Below are positions 8,591-16,301 of a stretch of 64,000 nt of DNA, one piece after another. Position 1 is the first letter of the stretch. Every line of letters begins with the position of its first letter. The stretch spans positions 62,001 through 126,000 of the forward strand of contig NZ_MJAO01000013.1 in NCBI RefSeq assembly GCF_001902635.1, in the 5' to 3' direction. The stretch is from Serratia marcescens (GTDB lineage Bacteria > Pseudomonadota > Gammaproteobacteria > Enterobacterales > Enterobacteriaceae). The notes beneath the pieces are model-generated. The model did no database searches and was not told the origin of the DNA. It worked only from the letters and a program-made list of their open reading frames with translations. A program made the translations under genes and the position numbers.

Positions 8591-9625
8591 TTAGCGGGTG
8601 GTGGAGCCGCGGACGATCAGCTCGCCGGAGAACATCTGCTCGCCGCTGGGGGCGGCCAGGCCCTGAATGCGCTGCACCAGCCGTTCCAGCGCCGCGTGCC
8701 CCATTTGGTAGGTGGGCTGCTTCAGCGTAGTGATACCGACGCCCGCCAGCTCAGCCCACTCCAACTCGTCGAAGCCCAGCAGGCCGATGTCGTTGCCCCA
8801 CTGAATGCCGAGCCGGCGCATGGCGCGCGCCACCTGCAACGTCAGAGCGCCGTTGGCAGAGATCACCGCCTTGCGCATGCCGCGATGGCGGCCGCTGAAA
8901 TCGCTTAGCACCTGTTCCAGCTTTTGCCGATCGTTGAGCGGTATTTCGGCCTGCTCCGCCAACAGCGTGGGGTGCTGCGCCATGGTGTGCCGGAAGGCGT
9001 GCAGGCGTTCCAGGCGGGTATTGACCGTACCGAGCGGCTCGCTGAGGAACAGGATCGCTTCAAAGCCTTGTTGCAGCAGGTGTTCGGTGGCGACGGTGGC
9101 GGCTTCGCGGTTGTTCAGGCCCACCACGTCGCAGGCGAAGTCGGGGATCTTGCGGTCGATCAGCACCATCGGCAGCATCGACTGTTGCAGCGTAGACAGC
9201 GCTTCCTCGCGCATGCCGACCGCGTTGACCACGATGCCCTCCACCCGGTAACTGCTGAGCAGCTGCAGGTAGTGCTGTTCCTGATTGACTTCGTTGTTGG
9301 TGTTACACACCAGCAGGGTAAAGCCGTGTTGGCGGCAGGCGGCCTCGATGCCGCGCATCACGTCCACCGAATAGGGGTTGGTGATATCGGCGAGGATCAG
9401 GCCGATCAGCCGGGTCTGGCCGCCCTTCAGGCTGCGCGCCATCTGGCTTGGCCGGTAGTCGAGCTGCTGGATCGCCTGTTCGATGCGCTGTTTGAGATCG
9501 TCGGAAAGCAGGTGCTGTTCACCATTCAGATAGCGCGACACGCTGGTCTTGCCGGTTTTGGCGATGCTCGCCACATCGCTGATGGTGGCGCGTCCTGAGG
9601 TGCGCGTTGCCTTGACAGTGCTCAC
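8591..9625 (-). CDS. ptxS: LacI-family repressor, PtxS-like
   Basis: A 344-residue LacI-family regulator. An N-terminal helix-turn-helix is present ('ATISDVASIAKTGKTSVSRYLNG', residues about 13-35), followed by the hinge segment 'RPSQMARSLKGG', then the periplasmic-binding-protein-like effector domain ('LIGLILADITNPYSVDVMRGIE'). It lies directly upstream of the 2-ketogluconate operon on the same strand. By analogy with PtxS it probably represses the operon and is released by 2-ketogluconate. The start is GTG at 9625, preceded by GGGAGAGAAAGG. Effector identity is inferred from the operator and context. Confidence 0.8.
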   Translation of the reverse strand: MSTVKATRTSGRATISDVASIAKTGKTSVSRYLNGEQHLLSDDLKQRIEQAIQQLDYRPSQMARSLKGGQTRLIGLILADITNPYSVDVMRGIEAACRQHGFTLLVCNTNNEVNQEQHYLQLLSSYRVEGIVVNAVGMREEALSTLQQSMLPMVLIDRKIPDFACDVVGLNNREAATVATEHLLQQGFEAILFLSEPLGTVNTRLERLHAFRHTMAQHPTLLAEQAEIPLNDRQKLEQVLSDFSGRHRGMRKAVISANGALTLQVARAMRRLGIQWGNDIGLLGFDELEWAELAGVGITTLKQPTYQMGHAALERLVQRIQGLAAPSGEQMFSGELIVRGSTTR

Positions 9626-9718
9626 AGCCTTTCTCTCCCGCGGTTAATTGCCAAGGAGACTACCATACCCGATGCGCGGGCGGGAATGCTGAGGGTAAGG
9701 AGAACGTCGGGAGGAAGC

Positions 9719-9743
9719 TGCGGGGCGCCGGTCGCGCCCCGCA
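9719..9743 (-). terminator. Strong hairpin after yiaD
   Basis: TGCGGGGCGC (9719-9728) pairs perfectly with GCGCCCCGCA (9734-9743) around a 5-nt loop. It lies 6 bp past the yiaD stop on the minus strand. No T-run follows, so termination may be weak or Rho-assisted. Confidence 0.45.
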
Positions 9744-9748
9744 GGGAA

Positions 9749-10411
9749 TTACTGCAGCGGGCTGAGGGTGATCTCGACACGGCGGTTTTGCGCCTTGCCT
9801 TCCGCGGTGCTGTTGGAAGCGATCGGGTTGTCCGGGCCGGCACCGGTGGTGCGGATGCGGTTCGCCGCCACGCCTTGGGTGATCAGTGCGCTGGCTACGC
9901 CGTCGGCGCGCTGTTGCGACAGGTTCATGTTGAGCGAACGGGAGCCGGTGCTGTCGGTGTAACCGACGACGTTGACCGCGGTTTTCGGATACTCTTTCAG
10001 CACCATGGCGACGCCGGTCAGGGTGTTGGCGCCCGCCGGTTTCAGCGTGGCGCTGCTGCTGTCGAAGGTCACGTTGTTCGGCATGTTCAGCACGATGTTG
10101 TCGCCCTGGCGGGTGACGCTGACGCCGGTGCCTTTCATCTTGTCGCGCAGTTTGGCTTCCTGCACGTCCATGTAATAGCCTACGCCGCCGCCGAGGGCCG
10201 CACCGGCCGCTGCGCCGATCAGCGCGCCCTTGCCGCGATCTTTCTTGGAAGAGGACAGCACGCCGACGCCGGCACCCAATGCGGCGCCGAGGCCCGCGCC
10301 GATGCCGGATTTGCCGGCTTCGGATTCGCCGGTGTAAGGGTTAGTGGTACAGGCCGACAGCGCGAGCGTGACGCTCACTGCGCCGGCAATAATTGCAATG
10401 CGTTTTTTCAT
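9749..10411 (-). CDS. yiaD: OmpA-family lipoprotein YiaD
   Basis: A 220-residue outer-membrane lipoprotein (E. coli YiaD 219). The lipobox 'LALSAC' places the lipidated Cys at residue 21. A glycine-rich membrane-like segment (about 36-80, 'GAGLGAALGAGVGVLSS' and 'GALIGAAAGAALGGGVGYY') precedes a C-terminal OmpA-like peptidoglycan-binding domain (about 105-215). The diagnostic segments are 'NVVGYTDSTGS' and 'LSQQRADGVASALITQG'. YiaD was described as a multicopy suppressor of bamB/bamD defects in E. coli. The start at 10411 gives the canonical signal peptide; the longer frame is not used. Confidence 0.93.
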   Translation of the reverse strand: MKKRIAIIAGAVSVTLALSACTTNPYTGESEAGKSGIGAGLGAALGAGVGVLSSSKKDRGKGALIGAAAGAALGGGVGYYMDVQEAKLRDKMKGTGVSVTRQGDNIVLNMPNNVTFDSSSATLKPAGANTLTGVAMVLKEYPKTAVNVVGYTDSTGSRSLNMNLSQQRADGVASALITQGVAANRIRTTGAGPDNPIASNSTAEGKAQNRRVEITLSPLQ

Positions 10412-10629
10412 GTTCTTGTCCTTAATGGCATCAGAATCTGTACGCGCCAGCCCAAAACGGGGACGCAAAAAAGTGGATGACGCAGGGGGCCCGCGTCGCC
10501 GCGCTACTATGACGCGTTGACTCGTCGGCAGTTCCGGAGAAAAACGTGACAAATGATGAGCGCGGGGCGGTGCTGGGGGAGTTATGCGACAAAACGCCGG
10601 GCGGCGCCATGCAGCGGATTCCTAATTGT

Positions 10630-10659
10630 GCGCATCCGGGGTGCGGATGCGCCTTTTTT
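10630..10659 (+). terminator. Terminator-like hairpin on the plus strand
   Basis: GCGCATCCG (10630-10638) and CGGATGCGC (10644-10652) form a perfect 9-bp stem with a 5-nt loop, followed by C and six T (10654-10659). It has full intrinsic-terminator form only on the plus strand, although the flanking genes yiaC and yiaD are on the minus strand. On the minus strand it would act only as a 3' hairpin for yiaC. Confidence 0.55.
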
Positions 10660-11110
10660 AACCGTAACTGGCTGAGTTTTCGATTGCCGGCCAGTTCATG
10701 ATCAGCGTATAGGCCTGGGTTTCGTCGTTGAACAGGCGCTGCGTCACCTGAAAACCGTGCTTGTGGTAAAACGCGCAGGCGCGCAGGTTTCGCTGATAAA
10801 CCTCCAGACTGAGGCTGTGGTAACGCTGCTGCGCGTGCGTCATCAGCGCCTGGGCGACGCCGCGGCCGTGAAACGCCTGCTCGACAAACAACGCGCCGAT
10901 GAACTGCTCGTCCAGCACGCTGATAAAGCCGACGATCTCGCCTTCATGCCAACAGGCCCAGCTTTGCGCGCGCGGCAGGTAGTTCTCCCGCACCAGCACG
11001 GCACTTTCCCGCCAGTATTTTTCCGCCACGAACGGGTGGGCGGCGATGGTGCTCGGCAGCCACAGCGCCATCAGACGCTCGATATCCGCCGGGCCGCAGG
11101 GGCGGATCAC
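10658..11110 (-). CDS. yiaC: GNAT acetyltransferase YiaC
   Basis: A 150-residue GCN5-related N-acetyltransferase (E. coli YiaC 146), one of the protein lysine acetyltransferases of E. coli. The acetyl-CoA pyrophosphate loop is visible as 'FHGRGVAQALMTHAQQR', and the later 'LEVYQRNLRACAFYHKHGF' is the typical GNAT C-terminal motif. The start is taken as GTG at 11110, which overlaps the tag stop by 4 bp (GTGA). The product then begins 'MIRPCGPADIERL', like E. coli 'MIREAQRSEL'. Tag and yiaC are adjacent in the same order in E. coli and are probably translationally coupled. Confidence 0.88.
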   Translation of the reverse strand: MIRPCGPADIERLMALWLPSTIAAHPFVAEKYWRESAVLVRENYLPRAQSWACWHEGEIVGFISVLDEQFIGALFVEQAFHGRGVAQALMTHAQQRYHSLSLEVYQRNLRACAFYHKHGFQVTQRLFNDETQAYTLIMNWPAIENSASYG

Positions 11111-11673
11111 CGAGGCTTTGGGTAGCACATGCACCCCGTCAGATGATCGTTCACCAGCCCGCTGGCCTGCATGAAGGCGTAACAGATGGTGGAGCCGATA
11201 AACTTGAAGCCGCGCTTTTTCAGCGCCTTGGACATGGCGTCGGACTGCTCGGTTTTGGCCGGCACCTGGTTCAGCGCCTGCCAGCGATTGAGCTGCGGCC
11301 GGCCGCCGACGAAGTCCCAAATGAAGGCGACGAAATCTTCACCGGCCGCTTCCATCGCCAGATAGGCTTTGGCGTTGGTGATGATGGCTTCTATCTTGCC
11401 GCGGTGGCGGATGATGCCGCTGTCCTGCAGCAAGTGTTCCACGTCTTGTTCCGTCATGGCGGCGACTCGCTGCGGATCGAAATGATGGAAAGCGCGGCGG
11501 TAGTTCTCGCGCTTTTTCAGTACGGTGATCCAGGAGAGGCCGGCCTGCTGCCCTTCAAGACACAGCATTTCAAACAGCTCGCGCGCGTCGGTGGTGGGCG
11601 CGCCCCATTCCCTGTCGTGATACTCCAGATACAACGGATCGGCCGTCACCCAACCACAACGTTCGTCTGCCAT
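11107..11673 (-). CDS. tag: DNA-3-methyladenine glycosylase I
   Basis: A 188-residue base-excision glycosylase that removes 3-methyladenine (E. coli Tag 187). The helix-hairpin-helix region and zinc ligands are recognisable: Cys in 'DERCGWV', His in 'YHDREWG', and the C-terminal His/Cys in 'VNDHLTGCMCYP'. The segment 'LEGQQAGLSWITVLKKRENYR' is nearly identical to E. coli. The start ATG at 11673 gives 'MADERCGW', two residues longer than the E. coli N-terminus. It is first of a two-gene unit with yiaC and is divergent from estA. Confidence 0.95.
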   Translation of the reverse strand: MADERCGWVTADPLYLEYHDREWGAPTTDARELFEMLCLEGQQAGLSWITVLKKRENYRRAFHHFDPQRVAAMTEQDVEHLLQDSGIIRHRGKIEAIITNAKAYLAMEAAGEDFVAFIWDFVGGRPQLNRWQALNQVPAKTEQSDAMSKALKKRGFKFIGSTICYAFMQASGLVNDHLTGCMCYPKPR

Positions 11674-11869
11674 CCTGATCGTCCTTATGCTGTGTTTATG
11701 AACAGTAATCATCGCTCGAAGCAGCGGACTTGGCAAGTCTCTGATTGTTTTATCATCAGCCCGCTTGACGTGGCGAAAAAGCCGACAATAGTTACTACAT
11801 GGCCGGTGGAAAGCAGGCCAACCATAAAAACGACATCGCCTTCATTTGCAGGCTCTCAGGAGTCGATTC

Positions 11870-13858
11870 ATGCCTCTAAAAATAACGTGCATGCCCCGCC
11901 CGGCGGCGCTTGCAGTGGCGTTACTCTGCAGTGTGACAATTCCGGCTCAGGCGTATGATCAGCTCTACGTCTTTGGCGACAGCTTGAGCGATACCGGCAA
12001 CAACGGCCGGTTCACCTATGATGGCAGCCAGCACCTGTTGTACGACGAAGTATTGGCGCAACGCATCGGTGCGGCGCTGGTGGCTTCGGACAACGGCGGT
12101 GAAAACTACGCTGCCGGCGGTGCAGTGGCGGTGCCTGGACTGAATCCGGTCGACAACACCCAGGATCAGGTGCAGCGCTATCTGAACCGGGTCAACGGCC
12201 AGGCCGACGGCGATGGCCTGTATATTCACTGGATTGGTGGCAACGATCTGGCGGCGGCGGCGCTGAATGCCGCCACCGCGCCCGGCGTAGCCTATAACAG
12301 CGCCGCGGCGGCCGCCGCGCAGGTACATTCGTTGCTGAATGCCGGCGCCGGTACGGTGATCGTGCCGACGGTACCGAACATCGGTTCCACGCCGCAGCTG
12401 ATGGAACTGATCATCCAACAGGCGCTGTCGCCGGTGCAGGGCGCGGCGATCCAGGCGGCCTACGCCACGCTCAATTCGGTGACTACCCCGGATACCGCTG
12501 CGCGTACGCAGGCGATCCATGCGGCGTTGACCGCCGCGGCGAAACAGGGCAGCGCCGTTCCGCAGGTGCAGCAGGCGATCGCCGCCCAGCTCATCGCGGC
12601 GTATGACAGCCTGAGCGCGCAAGCCGCTCAGCTGACCGATTTCTATAACCAAAGCGAAGACCGTTTGCTGGCGCAGGGCGGCGGGAATATCGTGCGGGCG
12701 GACGTCAACAAACTGTTCGCAGAAGCGATCGCCAATCCGGCGCAGTTCGGCTTTGCCAATACCGCGGGCATGGCTTGCCCGCCCGGCGTTTCTTCGGCGG
12801 TCTGCCGTTCCGACATGCCCGGCTTCGACGCCAGCCAGTCTTACCTGTTCTCCGACCATTTCCACCCCAGCCCGCAGGCCCACCTGCTGATCGCGGATTA
12901 TATTCAGGCGGTGTTGGATGGTCCGGCGCAGGCGGTGGCGCTGAATCAGGCGACGGCGGCGATGGCGCGCGACAGCCGCGCCACGCTCGACAGCCGTTTC
13001 CAGCAGCTGCGCAACGGCGACAACCCGCAGGGATCGCTGGGCGTGTTCGGCGGTTACGCCGGCCAACACTACGATTATGCCGACAACCGGGCGGCGGGGG
13101 ACGGTAACGCCACCACCCACAACCTGACCGTCGGCGTGGATTATCAACTGACCGACCGTTGGTTGATCGGTGCGCTGATCGCCGGCTCCAACGACGACCA
13201 GCACCCTTCCAGCCGTTATGACTACAAGGCGCGCGGGCTGCTGCTCTCGGCCTTTACCTCGCTGGCGATATTTGATCGCGGCTGGGTCAATGCCGATCTG
13301 CACTATGGGACGATGAAGTATGACGACATTCGCCGCAGCATGCGGCTGGGGCCGTTGACCCGTACCGAAACCGGCAGCACAGACGGCAAGCAGTGGGGCG
13401 CGCGCGTGACCGCCGGCTATGACTTCCCGATCACCTCCTACCTGACCACCGGGCCGGTGGCGCAGTTCGCCTGGGATTACAGCAACGTTTCCGGTTACAG
13501 CGAAGATGGCGACGACAGCACTGCCATGCGCTTCAACGATCAAACCTACCACTCGCAGATTGGCGCGTTGGGTTGGCGGCTGAATACGCAATTCGGCGTG
13601 TTCAATCCTTATGCGGAAGTGAGCTATCAGCATCAGTTCGGCGACGATGTCTATCGCGCCGGCGGCGGCCTGAAATCGACACAAACCTCGTTTACCCGCG
13701 ACAGTGCGGGCCAGGATAAAAACTGGGTGGACGTTACGTTGGGGGCCAACATGCCGCTGACCGATCGGGTGTCGGCCTTTGCCACCGTCTCGCAAACCGG
13801 CGGGCTGAGCAGCGGCGAACAGTTTATGTATAACGTCGGCGTCAGCGCGCGTTTTTGA
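11870..13858 (+). CDS. estA: GDSL-type autotransporter esterase EstA
   Basis: A 662-residue surface lipase/esterase. A signal peptide covers residues 1-28 (cleavage after 'IPAQA'). The SGNH/GDSL domain follows with 'VFGDSLSDTGNNG' (nucleophile Ser38), 'GGNDL' (block III Asn) and the catalytic Asp/His in 'SDHFHPSPQAH'. The C-terminal 280 residues form an autotransporter beta-barrel ending 'NVGVSARF', with a terminal Phe as required for outer-membrane insertion. Related proteins in Serratia and Pseudomonas hydrolyse esters at the cell surface; Pseudomonas EstA affects rhamnolipid and motility. ATG at 11870 has AGGAG at proper spacing; an in-frame upstream start at 11846 lacks this. Confidence 0.92.
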   Translation: MPLKITCMPRPAALAVALLCSVTIPAQAYDQLYVFGDSLSDTGNNGRFTYDGSQHLLYDEVLAQRIGAALVASDNGGENYAAGGAVAVPGLNPVDNTQDQVQRYLNRVNGQADGDGLYIHWIGGNDLAAAALNAATAPGVAYNSAAAAAAQVHSLLNAGAGTVIVPTVPNIGSTPQLMELIIQQALSPVQGAAIQAAYATLNSVTTPDTAARTQAIHAALTAAAKQGSAVPQVQQAIAAQLIAAYDSLSAQAAQLTDFYNQSEDRLLAQGGGNIVRADVNKLFAEAIANPAQFGFANTAGMACPPGVSSAVCRSDMPGFDASQSYLFSDHFHPSPQAHLLIADYIQAVLDGPAQAVALNQATAAMARDSRATLDSRFQQLRNGDNPQGSLGVFGGYAGQHYDYADNRAAGDGNATTHNLTVGVDYQLTDRWLIGALIAGSNDDQHPSSRYDYKARGLLLSAFTSLAIFDRGWVNADLHYGTMKYDDIRRSMRLGPLTRTETGSTDGKQWGARVTAGYDFPITSYLTTGPVAQFAWDYSNVSGYSEDGDDSTAMRFNDQTYHSQIGALGWRLNTQFGVFNPYAEVSYQHQFGDDVYRAGGGLKSTQTSFTRDSAGQDKNWVDVTLGANMPLTDRVSAFATVSQTGGLSSGEQFMYNVGVSARF

Positions 13859-13927
13859 GCGATGATCGGCTCGGCGTGAGGGGATTACGGTGGGGTGGCA
13901 TGGGGGCGTGGCGCTGTTCGTGGGGGA

Positions 13928-13947
13928 AACTGTACTTTAGTACAACT
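13928..13947. promoter_or_regulatory. Lux-box-like palindrome
   Basis: The core CTGTACTTTAGTACA (13930-13944) contains the perfect arms TGTACT and AGTACA. It matches the EsaR-box core CTGTACTATAGTGCA known from Pantoea at 13 of 15 positions. It is the only good lux box I found near luxR/luxI. It lies 495 bp upstream of luxR and 70 bp after estA. Which gene it controls is unclear. Confidence 0.6.
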
Positions 13948-14004
13948 ATCATTTGTCGCTAAAAGTTCTTATCGTTGTCGCATAACGATAAAATACAGCG
14001 CCAC

Positions 14005-14066
14005 AAAAAAAAACTGATCCTATAAAGGATCAGGTAGCCACTTGGCCAACACCAGGGAAAATTTTG
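14005..14066 (-). ncRNA. Candidate small RNA of about 60 nt
   Basis: On the minus strand there is a promoter-like pair: TTGACA (14099-14094) and TACAAT (14078-14073), spaced 15 bp. This predicts a start near 14066. It is followed by an intrinsic terminator: CTGATCCT and AGGATCAG arms (14014-14033), then nine T (14013-14005). No protein gene lies between. A second small hairpin (GCCA/TGGC, about 14038-14047) precedes the terminator. The spacing is shorter than ideal and transcription is unproven. Confidence 0.4.
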
Positions 14067-14441
14067 GTTATTATTGTATAACAAAATCTTCACTGTCAAT
14101 GGCTTTTTCCCTTCGCCCTCGGGTGCGGGGATGTTTCGCATGTCTGTCTGGCCTCCCTTCCTCCTTTCCTCAATAGCATGTTTCTTGCCCGATTCAGTAT
14201 ATGATACGGGGCTGTGACGATTTTGTTGGGTTAATGTTTCATGCTGATGCGTCACTGGCGCCCGGTGAATTATTTAAATAAAAAATTAACCCCTGAAATT
14301 GTTTAAATCTCATATTGAAAACGGACGGTGATTATTAATGCACCCCATTATGATGGCCAGGTTAATTTACTTGGCGACATAACCGGGTTATACTGATCTC
14401 TATTTTTAAAGTATAGGTCTGTTTTTAAAGAGGATTGATGC

Positions 14442-15188
14442 GTGTCTAACTTTTTTTTCAATAATGAAACCATTAATGCCTCTATAAAAGAAGAGCTGGA
14501 ACGCAATTTAAGCAGGTACAGTAATATAAAATATGCCTATGCTATAATGAATAAAAGAAATCCGGCCAGCTTTTCCATTATTTCTAACAGGACGGAGTGG
14601 TTCGAGTTTTATATAAAGAACAACTATCACTTTATTGATCCCGTCCTGATTACGGCGTCACATAGAATTACTCCGTTTACCTGGGACAAAGATTTAATGA
14701 TTGGCGCCGGATTAAAGTTGCCAAAGATTTTTGATATGGCCAAGAACTATAACATTATTAATGGCTATACTTTTGTCTTGCACGACCATCATCATAATTT
14801 AGTGGTGCTATCCATTATGTTGGATAAGCATTGCGATGCGGATATTGAGCAGCAGATTGATAATAATAAAGCCGAAATCCAAATGCTGTTAATTACCATA
14901 CATGGAAAGCTGACGGCGCTTTATCAGGAAATGAGCACGCCTGCCGACTTCGAAAAGATGAACCAGCGGGAGTTTTTCTCCAAGCGTGAGAATGAAATCA
15001 TTTACTGGGCAAGCTTGGGGAAATCCTATCAAGAGATCGCGCTTATCTTGGGGATAAAGCTCACCACAGTAAAATATCATATGGGTAACGCGGTCAAAAA
15101 GCTGGGCGTCACCAATGCCAAACATGCCATCAGGCTAGGCGTGGAGTTGCAGCTCATCCGGCCGATTCTCGCCGACGCGGAAGGATAA
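14442..15188 (+). CDS. luxR: LuxR-family quorum-sensing regulator (EsaR/SmaR/SpnR type)
   Basis: A 248-residue acyl-homoserine-lactone receptor. The N-terminal autoinducer-binding domain has the five key residues Trp53, Tyr57, Asp66, Pro67 and Trp81, all at the TraR positions minus 4. The C-terminal LuxR helix-turn-helix is 'SYQEIALILGIKLTTVKYHM' within residues about 175-235. The start is GTG at 14442 because TGA lies in frame just upstream; AAAGAGG precedes it. The gene is convergent with luxI and overlaps its 3' end by 54 bp, the arrangement of esaR/esaI, smaR/smaI and spnR/spnI. Those regulators mostly bind DNA without ligand and are released by AHL; this is expected here by analogy. Codon use is AT-rich compared with the neighbours. 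Confidence 0.92.
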   Translation: MSNFFFNNETINASIKEELERNLSRYSNIKYAYAIMNKRNPASFSIISNRTEWFEFYIKNNYHFIDPVLITASHRITPFTWDKDLMIGAGLKLPKIFDMAKNYNIINGYTFVLHDHHHNLVVLSIMLDKHCDADIEQQIDNNKAEIQMLLITIHGKLTALYQEMSTPADFEKMNQREFFSKRENEIIYWASLGKSYQEIALILGIKLTTVKYHMGNAVKKLGVTNAKHAIRLGVELQLIRPILADAEG

Positions 15189-15809
15189 CGGCCAGGAATC
15201 CAGCGGCTTATCCCACCGAGGGGCGCGTTGGTTGATGCGTTCGAGCAGCCGGTTTCGGTTGTCATCGTCTATAGGCATGTAAACCAGATGGATGTTCTTA
15301 TTCTTTTCGGAACATCCTGTTTTCACCACCGAAATATTCCAGCCGGAGCGTTGGAAAATGACCCGCATCGGGTGACTGATAATGGCGTAAATGCCTTCGT
15401 AGCCGCAGTTTCTCGCATAATTGATCATCGAAAGAAAAAGCATTGCGCTGACCGGCGTTTGATGAAGCTGCAGTGCTTGCATACGCGCCTTATCAATAAA
15501 TAATCTGCTGGCTTCAACATAATTTCCTTCGGGAAGGCTGATGCCGTCGAAGTAACTATCGAATGCGCCACCGCTGATCATATTGGGGTGCTTGGTTTCT
15601 ATAAATCGCAGGCTACAAATAACTTGCTCTTGGTAGGTGCCGAAAATATACGTTGCGTGACGATTGTCGTATTCGTCAAACTCCATATTATTTTCGCAAT
15701 TGACGATCCAGTCTAGACGATCTTTAAACGTTTTTTTTCTCAGAGAGAATAACTCTTTCGATCTGTTATCTGGCAGCAAATTATAGTCTACATCAAAGAG
15801 CTCTATCAT
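15135..15809 (-). CDS. luxI: Acyl-homoserine-lactone synthase (LuxI family)
   Basis: A 224-residue autoinducer synthase that joins S-adenosylmethionine and an acyl-ACP chain. Starting at ATG 15809, the invariant residues fall on standard LuxI numbers: Arg24, Phe28, Trp34, Asp45, Asp48, then Arg68, Glu99 and Arg102. This supports that start over the in-frame TTG at 15815. The position equal to EsaI Thr140, which favours 3-oxo acyl chains, is Ala142 in 'GIYAIISHPM'. An unsubstituted short chain such as C4 or C6 is therefore more likely (inference). The 3' end overlaps luxR by 54 bp in the opposite orientation, so antisense effects between the two mRNAs are possible. SmaI, SwrI and SpnI are the closest known relatives by recall. 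Confidence 0.92.
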   Translation of the reverse strand: MIELFDVDYNLLPDNRSKELFSLRKKTFKDRLDWIVNCENNMEFDEYDNRHATYIFGTYQEQVICSLRFIETKHPNMISGGAFDSYFDGISLPEGNYVEASRLFIDKARMQALQLHQTPVSAMLFLSMINYARNCGYEGIYAIISHPMRVIFQRSGWNISVVKTGCSEKNKNIHLVYMPIDDDNRNRLLERINQRAPRWDKPLDSWPLSFRVGENRPDELQLHA

Positions 15810-15815
15810 TTTCAA

Positions 15816-16301
15816 TCTTTTCCCTAATCGACTTCAATGGTTTTTTTAGCTGCTGGCTGTTGTGTGTGATTATTTATACTATCAGAGTCACCATGGCAAG
15901 TAAATTTCAGTTGGCGACGTTTCGGTGGGAATAAATTAAATGTATAACACTAAGTTATGTTTTTTTTCATTCTATTCACTTATTTGAACGTTGTTCAACA
16001 CCATCGCCGCCGTTTGGTTGAACTGAGGTCTGTCAACAGGGGGATAGGCACGTGCAGGATAGGCTGTGGCGTTTCTTTTGCGCAGTCCGGTCCCTGCGAT
16101 GGCCACGCCGGCGGCTCAACGGAAGAGCCTGCAGAATTTTGCGGTGCCGGCCCCGCGCGTTTCTTCCGCGCCCGGCGCGTGAAAATCCAGCGCTTCTCAC
16201 CCGATTCGCACTTGTTGCCGGATTCTGGCTGTATATCTTACGGTCAACGGGTATACTGGCGCATTCCATCTAAATCCACTTGTATCGCGTGCGAATTCAA
16301 C
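15816..16301. other. Intergenic region between luxI and glyQ
   Basis: No gene is supported in this 486-bp stretch. The first 170 bp are AT-rich and must carry the luxI promoter (minus strand). At 15984-15998 there is a palindrome TTGAAC-GTT-GTTCAA, and at 15944-15958 a weaker one, ATAAC-ACTAA-GTTAT. The last 300 bp are GC-rich with several self-complementary stretches and form the leader of glyQS. A frame open from 15957 into glyQ is not a real extension because GlyQ starts at 16302. Confidence 0.6.

Larger units (their letters stand above)
13859..14441. other. AT-rich intergenic region between estA and luxR
   Basis: No convincing protein gene is present in 583 bp. The composition changes from GC-rich (estA) to AT-rich at about 13,925. 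It contains a lux-box-like palindrome (13928-13947), a minus-strand intrinsic terminator (14014-14033) behind a promoter-like pair, and the luxR leader. A 98-codon minus-strand frame (14255-13959) runs through the terminator hairpin and is rejected. Confidence 0.7.

Noticed and set aside
10547-10699. 50-codon plus-strand ORF
   Set aside because: It overlaps the yiaC 3' end and reads through a terminator hairpin; kept only as part of a finding, not annotated as a gene.
14014-14033. Palindrome CTGATCCT-ATAA-AGGATCAG as a second lux box
   Set aside because: The CTG/CAG ends are 14 bp apart rather than 10, and the nine-base A-run marks it as a minus-strand terminator.
13959-14255. 98-codon minus-strand frame between estA and luxR
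   Set aside because: It passes through a perfect terminator hairpin, has no Shine-Dalgarno and no family resemblance.
15957-16301. N-terminal extension of glyQ by 115 codons
   Set aside because: GlyQ homologues start at '[13 protein letters not shown]' (16302); the extension is Arg/Cys-rich and unlike any synthetase domain.
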